A stretch of DNA of 64,000 bases, taken from the NCBI RefSeq assembly GCF_003660455.1, contig NZ_QZVR01000008.1:124001-188000 (forward strand), written 5' to 3'. Source of the DNA: Nocardioides ferulae (GTDB lineage: Bacteria > Actinomycetota > Actinomycetes > Propionibacteriales > Nocardioidaceae). The notes beneath the pieces are model-generated. The model was not told where the DNA came from and ran no database searches. It was given only the letters and a program-made list of their open reading frames with translations. The position numbers and the translations under genes were made by a program. Position 1 is the first letter of the stretch; the number at the start of each line of letters is the position of its first letter. Of the stretch, positions 62,253-64,000 are shown in pieces.

Positions 62253-62516
62253 ATGTATGGCAACGGAGGGGGCATGGGCTGGATGTGGTTCATCTGGCCG
62301 ATCATGATCCTGGTCATCGTCCTCGTCGTTGTGCTGCTGGTTCGCGGCAGCGGCGGAGGCACGAACCGCAGCAGTGGCAGCGCGCCACCGCCTGGACCGG
62401 GGACCGGGAGAACTCGAGCGCAAGAGATCCTCGACGAGCGCTACGCCCGGGGCGAGCTCACCGACGAGGAGTACCAGGACCGTCTCCGTCAGCTCCGAGG
62501 CGACAGCGACCGATAG
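62253..62516 (+). CDS. SHOCT-domain small membrane protein, second copy
   Basis: The 87-residue protein begins MYGNGGGMGWMWFIWPIMIL, with an Met/Gly-rich start and one transmembrane helix. It ends with a SHOCT motif (EILDERYARGELTDEEYQDR) very similar to that of the first copy at 60474. The Met/Trp-rich N-terminus could bind copper. A GAGAGGTGAG ribosome-binding site precedes ATG 62253. Possibly an accessory to the oxidase. It may have arisen by duplication of the earlier SHOCT gene. Confidence 0.85.
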   Translation: MYGNGGGMGWMWFIWPIMILVIVLVVVLLVRGSGGGTNRSSGSAPPPGPGTGRTRAQEILDERYARGELTDEEYQDRLRQLRGDSDR

Positions 62517-62610
62517 GCGCAGGCGGAACCATTGCGCCGGATCACCGACGACAAGCTCCGGTGTCACAACCGGCGATGTGGATGCGTACCCCGATGAGAG
62601 GAGTCCCCGC

Positions 62611-63186
62611 ATGACCACGAAGTCCGAGAAGAACCAGTCCTCCGAGCACGAGCAGCACACGAAGCACGAGTGCAAGATGTACCTCATCTTCGCGGCCATG
62701 ATCACCACGTCGACGGTGACGATGTTCCTGCTCACCTACACCAACGCGTTCACCTGGTCGCACATGACGTTCAGCGAGGAGCGGGTCTACATGGCCATCC
62801 TCATGGGGTCGGCGATGGCGCTCATCATGCTCGGCTTCATGTGGGGGATGATGTACAAGAACGTCAAGGTCAACGTCGCCATCATCGTGGCCGCGCTCGT
62901 GGTGGGGGGCTCCGCGTTGTGGCTGTCCCGGTCGCAGACCTTCGTGCAGGACGAGTCCTACATGAAGGGCATGATCCCGCACCACTCGATCGCGATCCTC
63001 ACCAGCGAGCGGTCCGAGATCGAAGACGTGCGTGTGCGCAAGCTGGCCGACGAGATCATCAAGGCTCAGCGCATCGAGATCGCCGAGATGAAGTGGCTGA
63101 TCGAGGACATCGAGAAGAACGGTGCCGCCACCACCGAGGAAGAGGCCAAGCAGCGTCCCGTCCCGGACTTCGAGGCAAGCCCCTGA
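62611..63186 (+). CDS. DUF305 membrane protein
   Basis: The 191-residue protein has three transmembrane helices in the first 105 residues and a C-terminal DUF305 domain with the MIPHHSIAI motif at 121-129. DUF305 proteins are metal-associated, many in copper clusters. The N-terminus is Glu/His-rich (SEHEQHTKHECKM). ATG 62611 follows AGAGGAGTCCCCGC. It lies in the metal-related block and is probably cotranscribed with its neighbours. Confidence 0.88.
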   Translation: MTTKSEKNQSSEHEQHTKHECKMYLIFAAMITTSTVTMFLLTYTNAFTWSHMTFSEERVYMAILMGSAMALIMLGFMWGMMYKNVKVNVAIIVAALVVGGSALWLSRSQTFVQDESYMKGMIPHHSIAILTSERSEIEDVRVRKLADEIIKAQRIEIAEMKWLIEDIEKNGAATTEEEAKQRPVPDFEASP

Positions 63187-63244
63187 GCACGGATCCCCGT
63201 CCATAGCCAGCCAGTGGCGACGATCTGAATGCGAGAGGAGAGTC

Positions 63245-63589
63245 ATGTACGCAGGGGTTGTCGTGATGGCGAGTGCGGTCGGGGTACTCGTGCTCGGGCT
63301 GTACGCGCTGCACAGGCTCACCGCCGTAGCGCCGGACTCGCTAACCGTGCTTCCGTTCGAGTCGGGCTGGGCCCCCGAGCAGCACGCACTGTCGCGGTAC
63401 CACGTGCGCTGGTACCTCGCGACGCTGCTCTTCCTCGCCTTCGACGTCGAGATGCTGTTCATGTATCCCTGGGCGGTCGTCGTCGCACAGGTCGGCGTGA
63501 CCGCGGTCGTCGAGATGTTCCTCTTCTTGGCTGCTTTGTTCGTCGCCGTGCTTTGGGCATGGCGGGAGGGAGCACTGCGTTGGGTCTGA
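63245..63589 (+). CDS. NuoA-like NADH-quinone oxidoreductase subunit A
   Basis: The 114-residue membrane protein has three helices. Key NuoA segments are LPFESGWAPEQ at 36-46 and FDVEMLFMYPWAV at 66-78. The usual Cys of the quinone-loop motif (YECG) is Ser here (FESG). That loss is seen in divergent complex I-like systems. The standard nuo operon is not in the window. The next gene begins inside its 3' end and resembles a 20-kDa/NuoB-type fragment without cysteines. A partial or alternative complex I may therefore lie beyond the edge. Confidence 0.85.
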   Translation: MYAGVVVMASAVGVLVLGLYALHRLTAVAPDSLTVLPFESGWAPEQHALSRYHVRWYLATLLFLAFDVEMLFMYPWAVVVAQVGVTAVVEMFLFLAALFVAVLWAWREGALRWV

Positions 63590-64000
63590 GTGACGCGATC
63601 GCACGGAGCGCTTCCCGGCACGCTCACGCTCTGGTCGTCGAGGTGCCGGGCTCGTGGCGCACGCGAATGGCGGCGGAGCGCAACGTGGCCGCCCGTGGAT
63701 GGCGCCTCGCCATCTCACCCGCGGACGCCGACGTGCTCGTCGTGTGCGGCGAACCCGGGCCGGGGCTCGCGGAGGCGATCGAGGGCATCTGGCACCAGAT
63801 GCCGGGACCTCGGGTGCGCGTTTACGTGCACGCGGGCGACGAGGTGGGTGCTCGACTGGACGAAGCACACACCGGCCTGCTCGACACCGACCGCCACCGC
63901 CGTGACGCGCAGCAGCGACCCACCGCCTCCGAACTCCTCGCCGAGCAGGCCGGATCTCGAGCCGAGAGTCATGGTGGCCATGGAGACACGGACCACGGTT
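63559..64000 (+). CDS. Partial ORF, distant NuoB-like protein without Fe-S cysteines
   Basis: Reading from ATG 63559 the frame stays open to the window edge for 147 codons, overlapping the NuoA-like gene by 31 bases. The segment VVEVPGSWRTRMAAERNVAARGW is followed by ADVLVVCGEPGPGLAEAIEGIWHQMPGPRVRVYVH, which resembles the order of a NuoB/20-kDa-type fold. However, the usual cluster cysteines are missing. The last part before the edge is His/Gly-rich (SHGGHGDTDHG). The start is uncertain. The 3' end, and whether more Nuo-like genes follow, cannot be seen. Confidence 0.5.
   Translation, partial: MAGGSTALGLSDAIARSASRHAHALVVEVPGSWRTRMAAERNVAARGWRLAISPADADVLVVCGEPGPGLAEAIEGIWHQMPGPRVRVYVHAGDEVGARLDEAHTGLLDTDRHRRDAQQRPTASELLAEQAGSRAESHGGHGDTDHG

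Overview
The window is chromosomal DNA of a high-GC actinobacterium. It carries WhiB7, an AdnA/AdnB-type helicase-nuclease pair, UvrD2 with HRDC, a mycoredoxin-like glutaredoxin, a UPF0182 membrane protein and a PPA1309-family protein, with frequent GTG starts and 4-base stop/start overlaps. A Nocardioides-like member of the Propionibacteriales is my best guess; no rRNA is present to settle it.

Positions 1-30285 hold a dispersed catabolic regulon for a nitrogen heterocycle, interleaved with unrelated genes. Its parts are an AllH-AllF-AllG carbamoyltransferase-like operon (minus strand) divergent from a PucR-type regulator; a uracil/xanthine-type permease with a molybdenum hydroxylase (CoxM-S-L-G) and an amidase; HyuA/HyuB; carbamate kinase with a barbiturase/cyanuric-acid-hydrolase-type ring opener; and a class III CoA-transferase. 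I see a 15-bp dyad element (NGGCA-N5-(T/C)GCCN) 67-72 nt upstream of three of these operons, and a related site in the pucR/allH gap. The combination suggests a route from a pyrimidine through barbiturate and ureidomalonate to malonate plus carbamoyl phosphate, with ATP recovered by carbamate kinase. That is chemically parallel to oxamate carbamoyltransferase in allantoin fermentation. It is the most interesting system here, and it is an inference. Unrelated genes between these parts include a DrrAB-like exporter, a SpoIIE-type phosphatase, an acyltransferase, a two-component system and an SPFH/CPA1-antiporter pair.

Positions 30457-32918 form a compact four-gene unit: EspC-like protein, WXG-calpain protease, small unknown protein and lipoprotein. 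It looks like a type VII-linked protease effector module. Positions 32977-44869 are mainly DNA repair and housekeeping: AdnA, AdnB, a flavoprotein, a frameshifted deoD, NudC, mycoredoxin and UvrD2. Positions 44870-46346 are the whiB7 locus, with its promoter, a leader ORF, an attenuator-type terminator and two duplicated small genes.

Positions 46394-58410 are ordinary actinobacterial genes: an orphan ThiF/cyclodehydratase-like protein, DUF5679, enoyl-CoA hydratase, a PHP-domain protein preceded by DnaA-box-like repeats, a YgjP metallopeptidase, NUDIX, a zinc-metalloprotease-like protein, MoaE, a PDZ-Lon protease, PPA1309 and UPF0182.

An initiator tRNA-Met gene at 58505 marks a change of content. 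Beyond it lies a copper/metal-resistance-like block: DUF6153, a BNR-repeat lipoprotein, two SHOCT proteins, a Tat-exported multicopper oxidase, DUF305, a NuoA-like subunit and a partial gene at the window edge. It is plausibly an integrated element.
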